From Plasmodium vivax (Eukaryota > Apicomplexa > Aconoidasida > Haemosporida > Plasmodiidae), in contig NC_009916.1 of the NCBI RefSeq assembly GCF_000002415.2, positions 558,001-622,000 on the forward strand: 64,000 bases of DNA, read 5' to 3'. Every line of letters begins with the position of its first letter. Position 1 is the stretch's first letter. The position numbers were made by a program, and so were the translations under genes. The notes under the pieces are model-generated. The model saw nothing but the letters and a program-made list of their open reading frames with translations. It ran no database searches and was not told where the DNA came from. Of this stretch, positions 22,046 to 32,204 are shown piece by piece.

Positions 22046-25000
22046 TCAGCGCACGAACAAGTCGCACTCGTTGAGCTTGTGCTGAATCTGCGAAATGTCG
22101 ATGTTCATGAGAATCATAAAGTCGCGGTACAGGTCCTTGTTCAGGCGCTTGGACAGCACGTAGGCGAGGAGCAGCGGCTCGCGAAACAAATCCTTGCTCT
22201 TCTTGTAGAGGTCCAGCAGGCGCATGTAAATAAATTTGGTGAAAAAAAATTTGTAGTGATGAAACACATGCCAGTAGTACACAGCAGAGACACAGTACGA
22301 CCCAAGCTGCAACACCAGGATGTCCTTTTCAATATAATTCTCCGAAAGGTCATAAAAATTTTCGCAAATATCTTTCATGAGGATGTTCAAATTGTTTTCC
22401 TTACATTCGGTGGCCTTAAATTGGTACTCGAAATTAAATTTAAAGCCTTTCCTTTTTTTTTTCAATCGTTTGTCATCCGAATGGCCAGTATATTTAAAGG
22501 CACTCACTTCATCACTCTGCTTCAAATGGTTAATGATGCATTCGTCGTTATTCGCAACGGGGTGATTATCCACATGATTTATATTAATGTGTATGAGCAC
22601 TTTTTTTTTTTCTTTTTCGTTCTGATTTTTTATAAATAGCCTATTCGACTGTTTAATATTTTTCATTTTGAATTCATCTTCATTTCGCATATTTAATTTG
22701 TCCAGCGGATTTTTAAAAGTCAAAAAATGCTCATTTCCGAGCCATTCAAAATGATTTACCTTCATAAAATTAAAAAAGCTATTTTCCCACAAGTCCGAGG
22801 AATTATAAAACGGTTTAATGAAAAAAACGGGACATGCGTAACTTAATTTTCTGTTACAACAGCAGCAGTGAATTTTGTTATACTCCAGATAGTATGTAAA
22901 TATATTTGCATAATTTTTTAAAATATTTTTAAAATTTGTTTCAAATGGATGAGATTCAAACTGGTCTCTTTTGGACAGAATTTTCTTCTCGATCTTTTGC
23001 ACACACCGATCATAATAATTCCTCGGTTTGTTTTTGCTGATTTTGCATATCATTTTCAAAAAATCGTAATTGCTAAAGTTCTCCTCCTTCTTCACGAACT
23101 CGTATATCTTCAGCATGTCGCTGTTCAGCAGCTTGTATATGAGGCTGTCGTTCATTTGCTCCGCCACCTTCTTCTTCGCCTTCCGCCCGTAGTCGAAGTC
23201 GTAGTCGTCGTAGTAGTCCTCGCACTCGTCTTCGCATTCGTCATCATAGCCCTCGTCGTACTCGTCCTCGCACTCGTCTTCGCACTCTTCATCGCACTCC
23301 TCTTCGCACTCATCATCGTATTCCTCTTCGCACTCCTCTTCGCACTCCTCTTCGCACTCCTCTTCAACCGCGTCCTCCCCACTAGCGTCACTGCGCCCCT
23401 TCCCATCGGGCGAACGACTGCTGCTGTCACTTAAGACATATTTTTTTTTTTTCTTTTTCCTTTCCCGCTTGACCTTCCCGCTGCTGTCCAGGGAGTTCCT
23501 CGCGTCCCCCCTTTCATCGCCACCCCTTTCCTCCGCACCGCCTTCGCTACCACTATCGCTAACCTGTTCACACAACCTTTTCAGATTTTTTTTTTTTTTC
23601 CTTTTGCTCTTTTTCTCCTTTCTCCTCCCCCGTTCTGCACCACCCTCATCATAGTAATTGTAGCACTCCTCCAGGGAATTCTTCTTCTCAAATTCTTTGT
23701 GAATATTTGAGTACTTCACCTTCAGGGACTGTTCGACGCTTTTCACATTTTCGGAAGCCTTGAAATAGTTGGCATCATATTTAAGGCTAGGCGATAGCAG
23801 AGACAGAGCCGTAAACTCAATGTACAGTCTGATCGACTTCTTCACACTTATAGAATTGAACTGAATCATATCGTTGCCCAAATTTTTCTCATTAAAAATT
23901 TTTAAGTGTAGAGCATATTCGTCACACTGGTTGAAATTTTCGTTTCCGCTTTCGTATGATATGTTCGTCTCACCGGCTGAGTTCACATCGTCGTCAACGT
24001 AGAAGCTGGAGTGCTCGTAATCGTCGTAGGAGTTTTCCTCATAGGAATTTTCTCCACCCTTCGCAGCGGCACTCTTCTTTCTCCTTTTGAGCTTCGACAG
24101 GGCTTCATTTCTCCTGTCTCGTTTTTTCTGCACATCGTCGTAGCTGCTCTCGTCCTCTACAGCATCATCGCCCTCATCAGATGCGCCAAAGCTCTCTTCG
24201 CGTTGATCCTCCTCCGAGTTGTCATCCTTCCGCAGGACCCTTCTACTTTTGCTTCTCCCTCCGTTTGGGCGCGCCCCCTTTCTCGACTTCTCAGCGAGGC
24301 GGGTGGACCTTCCCCTTTTATTTTTCGCACTCCGATCGCGGTGGTCACGTTCATCCTCATTAATTTCATCCTCTTCATCAATGTCATCCTCTTCATCAGC
24401 ACCTATGCTGGACCCCTCCCCCCCCTTCCTCTTCAGGTCACTCTCATCCAGCTTGTTGCCACCCCTGCGGCTGCCAGAAGTTCCTGTGCCCCTCTTCGAC
24501 ATCTTTCCCCCCCTGGCACCCCTCCCTCCATCATCCGAGTTGCTCAACTCGTGGCTCTGTTTACTCTCATCCGTGGTGTCTATAACTTTGCTCCGTTCAT
24601 ATTTCCCCCTGGTGCGGATTCCCGAGGGGTGTTCATTAAATTTATGCTGCCCACCTGTGGAGGGCCATTTCGTCTTTGCGTAAGCGGCACAGGGGTAAGA
24701 AGCCACATTTTCCTCTTGCGTGTCGCTCGCATCGCTCACATCGATCGCATCGCGATGGTCAAATGATTGGCCTATTTTTTGTTCCTCCTCGTAGCTACTA
24801 TCAGTGATCACTTTCTTTTTCAAGCGGCTCCTCGGCCTTACCGCCACTTCTCCCGACTGGGAATGCTCATCCAATTTACTTACGTTTTTCATGTTCAGTC
24901 CTTTTGACAGCACGAGTAATTTTTTCTTCCTGGAATTGTTCTCGTCCTTTTGGGGACGTTCTTTTTTCCCCTCCACGTTTTTTTCCTTTCCCTCGGGGGG

Positions 25001-25072
25001 ATTTAATGCATCCACGTTGCCTTCATTCTGCTCGCTGTAAAAGCGCTTCAATTTGACGCGATTCGTCGTCAT
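22046..25072 (-). CDS. Acidic nuclear-type protein with C-terminal DUF4211-like region
   Basis: Intronless, 1008 residues; ATG at 25072. The N-terminal two thirds are charged and low complexity: Lys/Arg-rich patches, Ser-Asp clusters and, at about residues 560-635, a Cys-Asp-Glu repeat. The C-terminal third is folded-looking: a Cys cluster (HCCCCNRKL) near residue 737 and, near residue 925, SYCVSAVYYWHVFHHYKFFF. That spacing resembles DUF4211, the C-terminal domain of CCDC82 and related chromatin-associated eukaryotic proteins (Cys-x2-Cys early, then a Tyr-Cys plus Tyr-His-x-His-His helix). Basic and acidic tracts suggest a nuclear location; function unknown. The domain match is by eye. Confidence 0.8.
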   Translation of the reverse strand: MTTNRVKLKRFYSEQNEGNVDALNPPEGKEKNVEGKKERPQKDENNSRKKKLLVLSKGLNMKNVSKLDEHSQSGEVAVRPRSRLKKKVITDSSYEEEQKIGQSFDHRDAIDVSDASDTQEENVASYPCAAYAKTKWPSTGGQHKFNEHPSGIRTRGKYERSKVIDTTDESKQSHELSNSDDGGRGARGGKMSKRGTGTSGSRRGGNKLDESDLKRKGGEGSSIGADEEDDIDEEDEINEDERDHRDRSAKNKRGRSTRLAEKSRKGARPNGGRSKSRRVLRKDDNSEEDQREESFGASDEGDDAVEDESSYDDVQKKRDRRNEALSKLKRRKKSAAAKGGENSYEENSYDDYEHSSFYVDDDVNSAGETNISYESGNENFNQCDEYALHLKIFNEKNLGNDMIQFNSISVKKSIRLYIEFTALSLLSPSLKYDANYFKASENVKSVEQSLKVKYSNIHKEFEKKNSLEECYNYYDEGGAERGRRKEKKSKRKKKKNLKRLCEQVSDSGSEGGAEERGGDERGDARNSLDSSGKVKRERKKKKKKYVLSDSSSRSPDGKGRSDASGEDAVEEECEEECEEECEEEYDDECEEECDEECEDECEDEYDEGYDDECEDECEDYYDDYDFDYGRKAKKKVAEQMNDSLIYKLLNSDMLKIYEFVKKEENFSNYDFLKMICKISKNKPRNYYDRCVQKIEKKILSKRDQFESHPFETNFKNILKNYANIFTYYLEYNKIHCCCCNRKLSYACPVFFIKPFYNSSDLWENSFFNFMKVNHFEWLGNEHFLTFKNPLDKLNMRNEDEFKMKNIKQSNRLFIKNQNEKEKKKVLIHININHVDNHPVANNDECIINHLKQSDEVSAFKYTGHSDDKRLKKKRKGFKFNFEYQFKATECKENNLNILMKDICENFYDLSENYIEKDILVLQLGSYCVSAVYYWHVFHHYKFFFTKFIYMRLLDLYKKSKDLFREPLLLAYVLSKRLNKDLYRDFMILMNIDISQIQHKLNECDLFVR
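23165..23370 (-). repeat. Cys-Asp/Glu repeat in the DUF4211-like gene
   Basis: Irregular 12- and 15-bp units (CTCTTCGCACTC on the plus strand) encode repeats of Glu-Glu-Cys-Glu and Asp-Glu-Cys-Glu-Asp. The regular Cys spacing in an acidic repeat is unusual and might bind metal, but slippage of a GAG-rich stretch is the simpler explanation. Confidence 0.75.
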
Positions 25073-26808
25073 GTTCAGCTAGCCAAAAATAAACGCTCGC
25101 GATGATGATGATAATATATGTGGCGGCTCCGCTCAACTTCGTCTTCTTTTCCCTCCTCGATTGTCTTACGTGTGACTTTAACTGGTCAACGTTTTTGCCG
25201 CGTTTAAATGGCGGTGGAAATTTCGTGAGGCAGTTAAAAGGGCAGTTAAAGAAGCAGACAAAAACGCAGTTAAAATGGCAGTTAAAAGGCGCATGAACGG
25301 ATGATTAAAAAATGCATTTGTATCAAACGCGGGGCAGTTGGACGGGGAAGAATAATAAAATAAAAAAATATAATAAAATAAAGAAAAATAAAATAATAGG
25401 CCTGACTCTTCACCCGCAAATGGCACTATTTCGCCATGTGCACATTTTTAAAAGAATGGTCAACATTTAGGCGCGCCAGAGATTTGCCTAAACAATCGCA
25501 ACGCGCGATGAGTGAAGCGGTAAAGCGGTGAAGCGGTAAAAGGGTGCGGCCACTGGGGCGCTTGCATGCGCTCGAACGCTTATGTGCATACAAACGTGCA
25601 AAGGCACAGCCGTTTGGGAGCGACCCATTTGGATACTCCCCGTTTGGCAACGATCCGTCTGGGTACTCCCCCTTTGCCTAATCACGTGTACACACGCGCG
25701 CGCACACACCATCCCTGTGTACGTACTTCCCCCGGCGTAACGATCTCGCAATTACAGTAAAAGGGCTCGAGTGCGTGTCCGCTGCGAGCAACCCTACAGC
25801 AGTTCTGCTTATAAAGGATGCCAAGTGGAGTCCCGATCGCCAGCAGCTATTCACACATCGAGAAAGTTCCCCCTCACCTCTGCAACAATGTTAATTTATA
25901 TGCGTGGTTAAGCGTTTTAAAAAAAAATCAGCGCGGGGAAGAAAAAAGGGGTGCGCTTGGGTGGGACGCTTCTTCGTACACTTCGTTTTGATGTGCACGC
26001 TGGTCGCTCAGCTTCGCTTCATTCTGCCGGTCGGTGTGCTCATCGGTGTGCTAACCGCTCGGCTAATTTGTTACGCTGATAAAGCGGCTAACTTGCTACG
26101 CTAACAGCTCGGCTAATTTGTTATGCTAGCTTCCTTTCTATTTCACTTCTGACCCCCCCGTCGTTCGCTCTCCTCGCCCCATTCCGCTTTAAAAAAAAAG
26201 GAAAATGCACTTCGCCTCACTTTGTCGCCGAAAGCTCGCTGCGTAATTTCTCTCCCCAATGTCCACCCAAGGCCCGAGCATGATTTCCCTCCCCCGTTCG
26301 CTCAGTTGCAAGTGCATGCGGTGAGCGAGTGGTGAGTGGGTGCTTATCGCGTGGTTCACTCATGTATCATGCGCATGCGTGGGTGTATCTGGCTAAATGT
26401 GCCAATGATTGGGCATACGCGCGATTGCGTGAGCGTACCCAGGGCTACGCAATAGTATGCAACGCCACGCAATCGTATGAAACGTCACTCAATCGTATGC
26501 ATGTCGTGCGCGTGAGTGTCGAGGGCCTTCAGCCGGGTGTACCCAGGCGGGAATAACGTGGAGGTAAAAGTTGCGAATGCTAAGTGGAGTGCAGGGGGTG
26601 GGGGAAAGTGAGCGCGATTTCTCCGCCCTTGAGCGGAAACGCCAACGCGTTTTGCTCTGCAATGGTGCATGCGGGGCGAAACGGAGAAAAGCACCTGCAT
26701 GTGCATGTGCAAGTGCATGGGCGTATGCATAGGGGTACAAAAACACCGCCAACACGGCTAACACCGCGAACACCGCGAACACCGCTAACTCTCTAACCCG
26801 CTAACCCG
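25073..26808. other. Spacer upstream of the DUF4211-like gene
   Basis: About 1.7 kb without a supported gene, between two minus-strand genes. It contains the DUF4211-like gene's promoter region, an A-rich AAATAAAATA stretch near 25340-25400, and short repeats near 26040-26120 (GGCTAA-type). The end nearest the dynein light chain stop holds a 9-bp repeat. Confidence 0.45.
26740..26800 (+). repeat. 9-bp AACACCGCN repeat beside the dynein light chain gene
   Basis: Non-coding copies AACACCGCC, AACACGGCT, AACACCGCG (twice), AACACCGCT, followed by AACTCTCT and AACCCGCT, ending about 10 nt from the stop codon of the dynein light chain. It is the same unit as the in-frame repeat at 2132-2280. Confidence 0.85.
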
Positions 26809-27177
26809 TCACACCGACTTGTACAGCAAGATGGCCAGCTTGGTAATTTTGTGCTGGAAGTGCACCATGCAGTTAAACTGGTAATTTATAGAAAAGGCAA
26901 AGTTCTTCCCGACGATGCACTGCCAAGACCCAATGTTCTCATTTTTTAAACTGTCTACCATGCGGAGGCATTTGGTATGCTCATCTGAACTCTCTTTATT
27001 TAACAACTCGTCATTTTCACACTTGGTTTTTATTTGGCTAGCTATGTCCTTCTCCAGCTTGTTTTCCCGAATTGCCTTCAAGCAGATCCTGCACACCTTT
27101 TCGCAATTCTCGCTGCTCATGCAAATCCCCTTTATGTCGAACTTGGACGAGTATTTCTTCACCTCCCCCGCTTCCAT
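26809..27177 (-). CDS. Divergent dynein light chain (LC8/DLC family)
   Basis: Single exon, 122 residues; ATG at 27177. The C-terminal half shows the LC8 signature WQCIVGKNF followed by a beta-rich segment and ends KLAILLYKSV, matching the family ending AILLFKSG. The helix with LEKDIASQIK matches the conserved LC8 helix. Compared with canonical LC8 (about 89 residues) it has a longer N-terminus and about 20 extra residues between that helix and the WQCIVG strand. LC8-type proteins are dimeric hubs on dynein intermediate chains and other partners. This divergent copy may serve a dynein or an unrelated complex. Confidence 0.9.
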   Translation of the reverse strand: MEAGEVKKYSSKFDIKGICMSSENCEKVCRICLKAIRENKLEKDIASQIKTKCENDELLNKESSDEHTKCLRMVDSLKNENIGSWQCIVGKNFAFSINYQFNCMVHFQHKITKLAILLYKSV

Positions 27178-28040
27178 TTTGGGCTGCCACGGGGCGGTAA
27201 GGCGGCGGAACGGTGGAAGAGGCCAATTGGTGGAAGGGGCGAATCGGAAAAAACGCAATAAATTGTTGGCAAAAGTGCCGCTTAACCGAGAGGTGAGAGG
27301 GTGTTGCCCACAAGGGGAAGGGAAACAAAAGTGAATGCAAAACAAAACCTGAGGGAACAGGCGAGGAGCCCCTTTCAACGTTCCACACAAACAAAGGAGG
27401 AAATATTCCTGCACACGTTTCGCGCATAAGGGAGAGCCTCTTCACGGCGCAAAATTAACTCGTAAAGGTGCGCACAAATGTGTAAATAAATTTTGCCAAT
27501 AAAGCAAAGGAGAAGTTATCGCTGTGTGGCGAAAAACACGCTCAGCTAAACGTGTCTCCACTTTGAAGGGAAAAAAAAAAAAAAAAAAAAAAAACAGAAA
27601 TTTAACAAAGTAGACATCGAAGAAGTGATAAAAAAAAAAGTGGCAAAGGTGTACACATGTGGCTGATAGTACCGCGTTAATATTTCCTCAAATGTGGCAA
27701 AAAGGGGAAACTTCCTACCTCCATGCATTTGGCCACGCTGAGATGTTTTCTCCCGAATTTGGGGAAATGGGGCTGGGCCCAGGGAAGGGGTGGACAACCG
27801 GTACAGACCTCCCCACGTGCAAATGGCACGCAACGCGTACATCTCGCCTTTAACTTCTGTAGCAAAGAAAAGGCACAAAAATTACGGCAAAAGAATGGGA
27901 AAAAATATGTACGCCACCTTTTCTACAAAGTGATCCACACATATACCCTCCAACGGGTGACTCCCCCAGAGGGTACCCGCAAGCCTGATGGAACCATTTC
28001 TTATTACAAAGGAGAAGAGCAATCTACCCTGCACAGTCGT
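27178..28040. other. Spacer upstream of dynein light chain
   Basis: About 860 bp between the dynein light chain start and the GluRS stop, both on the minus strand. It has a 25-nt A run at 27569-27594. The 150-codon frame at 27723-28175 has no family features and overlaps GluRS antisense; I do not call it. Confidence 0.45.
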
Positions 28041-28959
28041 TCACCCAGAGAATACCTCCTTAAGGTGCCGAATCCTATCCTCCAGCGGCACATAATTAGG
28101 CACTTTGCATTTTTTCGCCAGCGCCCACAACCGGAACAAATGCACAAATGGAACACCCCTATTTTGGAAGGTTAACACAAAACGGATATTTAATAAAATT
28201 TCATTTCTTCCCATGTTGGTACCTTTGGCTAGATGTCCTATCAGCGCGTTGAAATTTTCTGAAAAGAAATCTTCAAAGCAGTTTATGCTACGTCTATTTT
28301 GTTCCCACCAAAGAGATAAAAAAATGGCTAGCTTTTTTAGCTTCTCATTATTTTTGTCGAACGGATGAGCTAAGAGGTCATATGAAATTGCCTCTATGAT
28401 GTACCTCCCCAGCTCGGCATAATTATGCACATCATCTTTAAACACACTAACGCATAAACGTACAAATTCGGTGCATCCTTTCGTTAGCACTTTTTTCTCA
28501 ATTAAAAACTGCTCTGCTTCTCGTACATACGTTTCGACTTCCTGTGCCAGCAGGTACTTTTTGTTCATCCATTTGAGCTTCTTTATGTCGAACACAAGTG
28601 CAGATTTGTTTAGCGCGCGCAGGTCGAAGCTGCCGATCAGCTCGTCCAGGGTGTAGAACTCCCTGCGGGGGAGCGGCAGGTGAATGGCACGCACGCACGC
28701 GGTGTGTTGTGGTGTGGCGCGGCATGATTTGGTGTGACGTGGCTCAGCGCGCCGCAAATGATCCGCTATCCCCCGCCGCATGCGCAACTTCTCATGTGCG
28801 CACAAATATGCACTTTCTCAATCGTACGCACGTGATGCTATCTACCCCTCCAGCTCGGGTACTCACCTCTTCGAAACGCTGCCCCATCCGAGGGTCCCCA
28901 TGTAGTTAATTACGCACTCGGGTTTAAACCCCTCCTCCCTGGGGTGAAGAAGTGGAAGA

Positions 28960-29005
<46 letters not shown>

Positions 29006-30995
29006 GTGAAAATGGCTAGTCGGTGCGGAGCAAAGCACGAAAAGTGCATACAAATATGTGCCAATAAATGCGCCTATAAATGTGCCCATAAATGTGCCCA
29101 TAAATGCACCCACAAATGTGCATACATCACGCGCATGTACCTCAAGTTCCGCACCAGGTACTCATTATTCCGCTTGCTAATTTTCTTCTTCTGCACGGTC
29201 GTTATGACGGGGACGTGGGCGTAGAGGGGGATGCGCGCGCGCAGTGCCTCCAGCACCAAAATTTGCCTGCAGGGAGGTAAAATGCATTTGCGTGCGGTGA
29301 TTTTTTTCCTGATGCCTCACACAGCTTGGGGGCTGCGGCGGTGCGCTGCCAGCGTGAAGTGGTACCAAACCACATAAAGGGTTATACGCATGGCGTGTAA
29401 GGTGGATTTCCTTTTAGCGCTGCGGCTAGCTCCAAACCCCCCGGCCTCGCATAGGCCTACACTTCTGCATGCGCGCGCCTTCTTACTTGAACGTGTTTGA
29501 AATATGCTCCACCCCACGTATCACGTGAGATACCCTCATCAGATGGTCATCCACGGACGCTGAGAAGTTATACGTAGGGGAGGAGTCACTTCTCAGAATA
29601 ATAAAATCCTCATCCACAGAATCAGTTATTTCTTTTTTTAGAATGTCATTAAGTGTAATTTTTCTGCCCGTGGGTGATCTGAATCGTATAGTGTACGGCT
29701 TTTTCTTCGACAAGTTTTGCTTAACCATCTCATCGCTTAAGTCCCGGCATGCTCGGTCATACGTGTACTTCGTCCTTACCAGTTTCGCCTGAAGAGGGGG
29801 AGGCGTGGACGGTGTGCCATTGGTGCGCTCACGCGATTGTTCTGTAGAGCGATCGTTCTGTAGCGCTATCGCTCTATCATGCGAGCGCGCTTCTTCCCGT
29901 GATGGTCACTTTCTGCTGGGCAAATGTGTGCACCGCCATCATCCCTGCACCCATGGTCGTACCTTCTCCTTCTTTTCGGATAACTCGTCCTTCGTGCAAA
30001 AGCAGAAGTAGGCCTTTCCCTCTTTGACGAACTCATGGGCTATTTCTCTGAGAGGCGAATTTAAATGCGCAGCGGGGTGGTGTGACAGCGATGATCCTTC
30101 TAGGGTGAAAGGAACAGCACACTTTCGTATGCACACATTTGGGAAAGCTACTTAGGGGTGGCATATGACCGCTATTTTTTTTCCCCCTTTTTTTCCGTCC
30201 TTACTTGTAGAGCTCAATTTTTTCGGACTGCTTGTACGGGCCGTATGCCCCCCCCACGTCTGGACCTTCATCCCAGCTTAGGTTCAGCCACCTGTCGATT
30301 GGGTCCCAGAGAAGCGGTAATCATGTGATGGAGTCGGAGAAAGGTGCCCTTGCATAGAGCAGTAGGGAGTATGGAAGGTGTTCTCTTGCGCGCCTTTCCT
30401 ATTACATACCCCCCATGGGAACGTACCCACATGCACATAAGCACAGATATGAATATGCACGGCACTTGCACGATGCGTTTTAGGGGAATGAGGGAAACCT
30501 CTACCACACGACGGTGCCACTGTTTGGGCGCCACTGGAGAAAATCCCCATTTTAATGATACCTTAAATCTTTAACAATTTCGCGAAATGAATCCTGCGCA
30601 TTTCTCTCCACGTCTGTGTCTTCCAGCCGAAGGATGAGGGACCCCTTCAACTGCTTAGCCAAAGTGTAATTATATAAAAAGGTCCTACACCCCCCTACAT
30701 GTAAAAATCCGGTTGGACTTGGCGCAAACCTCAACCTCGGTTCCACACAAGAAGTGTTGTCCTCTTCCCCCTTGAGAATATTTTTCCTCCCCCTCCATTT
30801 GTTCTCACCCTTGTAAAATCCACCCTTCTCTTTTCTTATAACAAAACAGGGTTTTTTTTTCCCCCCTCTATGGGGTGATAAAATTAGTTGGCCATTTATG
30901 TTCGATATGAACAAAAACTGAATGGAGCCACTATATTTTACCATCCCATTTGTACATGTCACAAGGAGGTTCAGGAGAACAAAGGCCCATTTCAT
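28041..30995 (-). CDS. GluRS: Apicoplast glutamyl-tRNA synthetase, seven exons
   Basis: Charges glutamate onto tRNA in the apicoplast. Exons on the minus strand: 30995-30562, 30291-30205, 30047-29963, 29788-29487, 29266-29141, 28938-28867, 28662-28041, giving 575 residues. All phases agree and all borders are GT-AG. A hydrophobic start (MKWAFVLLNLLVTC) followed by a Lys/Arg-rich stretch is a typical bipartite apicoplast leader. The class I motif is APSPTGFLHVGG near residue 95, so the HIGH box reads HVGG. KISKR near residue 333 is the KMSKS equivalent. Exon 2 gives LNLSWDEGPDVGG, and exon 6 WGSVSKR. The bacterial-type domain layout supports an organelle enzyme. In Plasmodium such a non-discriminating GluRS feeds the indirect route to Gln-tRNA with GatAB; that role is inferred from known apicoplast biology. 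Confidence 0.93.
28939..29140. repeat. Poly-T run and 12-bp repeat inside a GluRS intron
   Basis: This intron of GluRS carries a run of T at 28967-29000 and, at about 29050-29118, five or six imperfect TGTGCCCATAAA units. Both lie between validated exon borders, so they are intronic. Confidence 0.8.
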
Positions 30996-32204
30996 GTTTT
31001 GGCGGGAGGTACGTACCGTGTTAGTGAGCTGTCACACAAATGTTTAGCGGAACGTTTGGGGAAAAAAAAAAAAAAAAAAAAAAAAAATCGGTGTGCCAAC
31101 CTGAGTTGTACCAAGGTTGTGCACAGTTCCCCGTTCGGCTCTCCAACCCTTTGGCAGACCCAGTTCTCACACAGGGGGGGTAAAGATGAAGCAGAAGGAG
31201 ATCTCGCTAAAACCGCTGCAGAGGGGGGTTTCCCACTTCACGCTTTCCCATCATATCAACCCGCTCCCCCTTTTTTGCAAAAAGAAAAAACGAAGAAAGA
31301 ACGCTTTTCAAATGCGCAGACGAAATAATCTTAAAAATTTGCACCCTCTAATTTGGCCCTCCCATACATAGGCAAAATAGATCGGGTGAACAAAGCACGG
31401 TGTGATACACTGCACAGCTATACATAACACGTCGGAGCGCGGTGAACGGATTAAGACCCTCTGCGCAGCGTTGAGCGTACAGGTCCACACACTCCTCCCG
31501 ACCACTACACCGGATAGCGGTGCCATTCAAAATGCGTCATGTGTTTTCCCCCCTTTAGTGGCATTATACGCGTCTGAGCTAGCCATGCAGCGGAACTGAA
31601 ACGCGAATCGCCCATTTTTGTCCTCCCATGTGGCGGTACATATATGCTCCTTTCCACACGTTCCGCCTGGACGAAACATGCGCACGGAAATTTTCCCAAC
31701 TTGCTCATATGTTGCACACTTGTAATCTTCAGTTTGTTTGTAGCGCGTTTTTAATTTAAGTTACGTACATATACACACACACATGCATATACACACATAC
31801 ATATGTAAATATATGCACATATACACATATATACGCATGTATACACATATATGTACACTCTTTGTGGGGGGAAACTCGTTGGTCTTTGCTTTCGTTTAAT
31901 ATTTTTGTATATACCCCATGTGGAAAAATAAAATGATATAAAAACAGCCAAAATTATGCAATTTGGGTTAATTTTTTTTTTTTTTTTTTTCACATTTTTT
32001 ACAATATATAATTAGCTTAATTCCGATATTTGATCCATTTTTACACACGTATAAATGGAACAAACAAGTAAAACCTTAAGTAAATATATGTGCGTGTGGC
32101 ATACACCAGGGTATATGCGCAGGTACGTACTCGCATACGCACATGACATGTGTACAATGTATACAGGGTTTGTACATGTGGTACGCCGCGAAGCGTGGGT
32201 GCGT
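30996..32204. other. Spacer: GluRS upstream, EF-1alpha downstream
   Basis: About 1.2 kb between the GluRS start and the stop of the minus-strand EF-1alpha gene. It contains an A run at 31061-31087, a CACATATA-rich stretch at 31768-31855 and a poly-T near 31972. The stretch closest to EF-1alpha is the likely 3' UTR. Confidence 0.5.

Noticed and set aside
24011..24766. 251-codon plus-strand frame
   Set aside because: It is antisense to the low-complexity part of the DUF4211-like gene and has no recognisable domain.
27723..28175. 150-codon plus-strand frame
   Set aside because: It overlaps the end of GluRS in antisense and has no family features.
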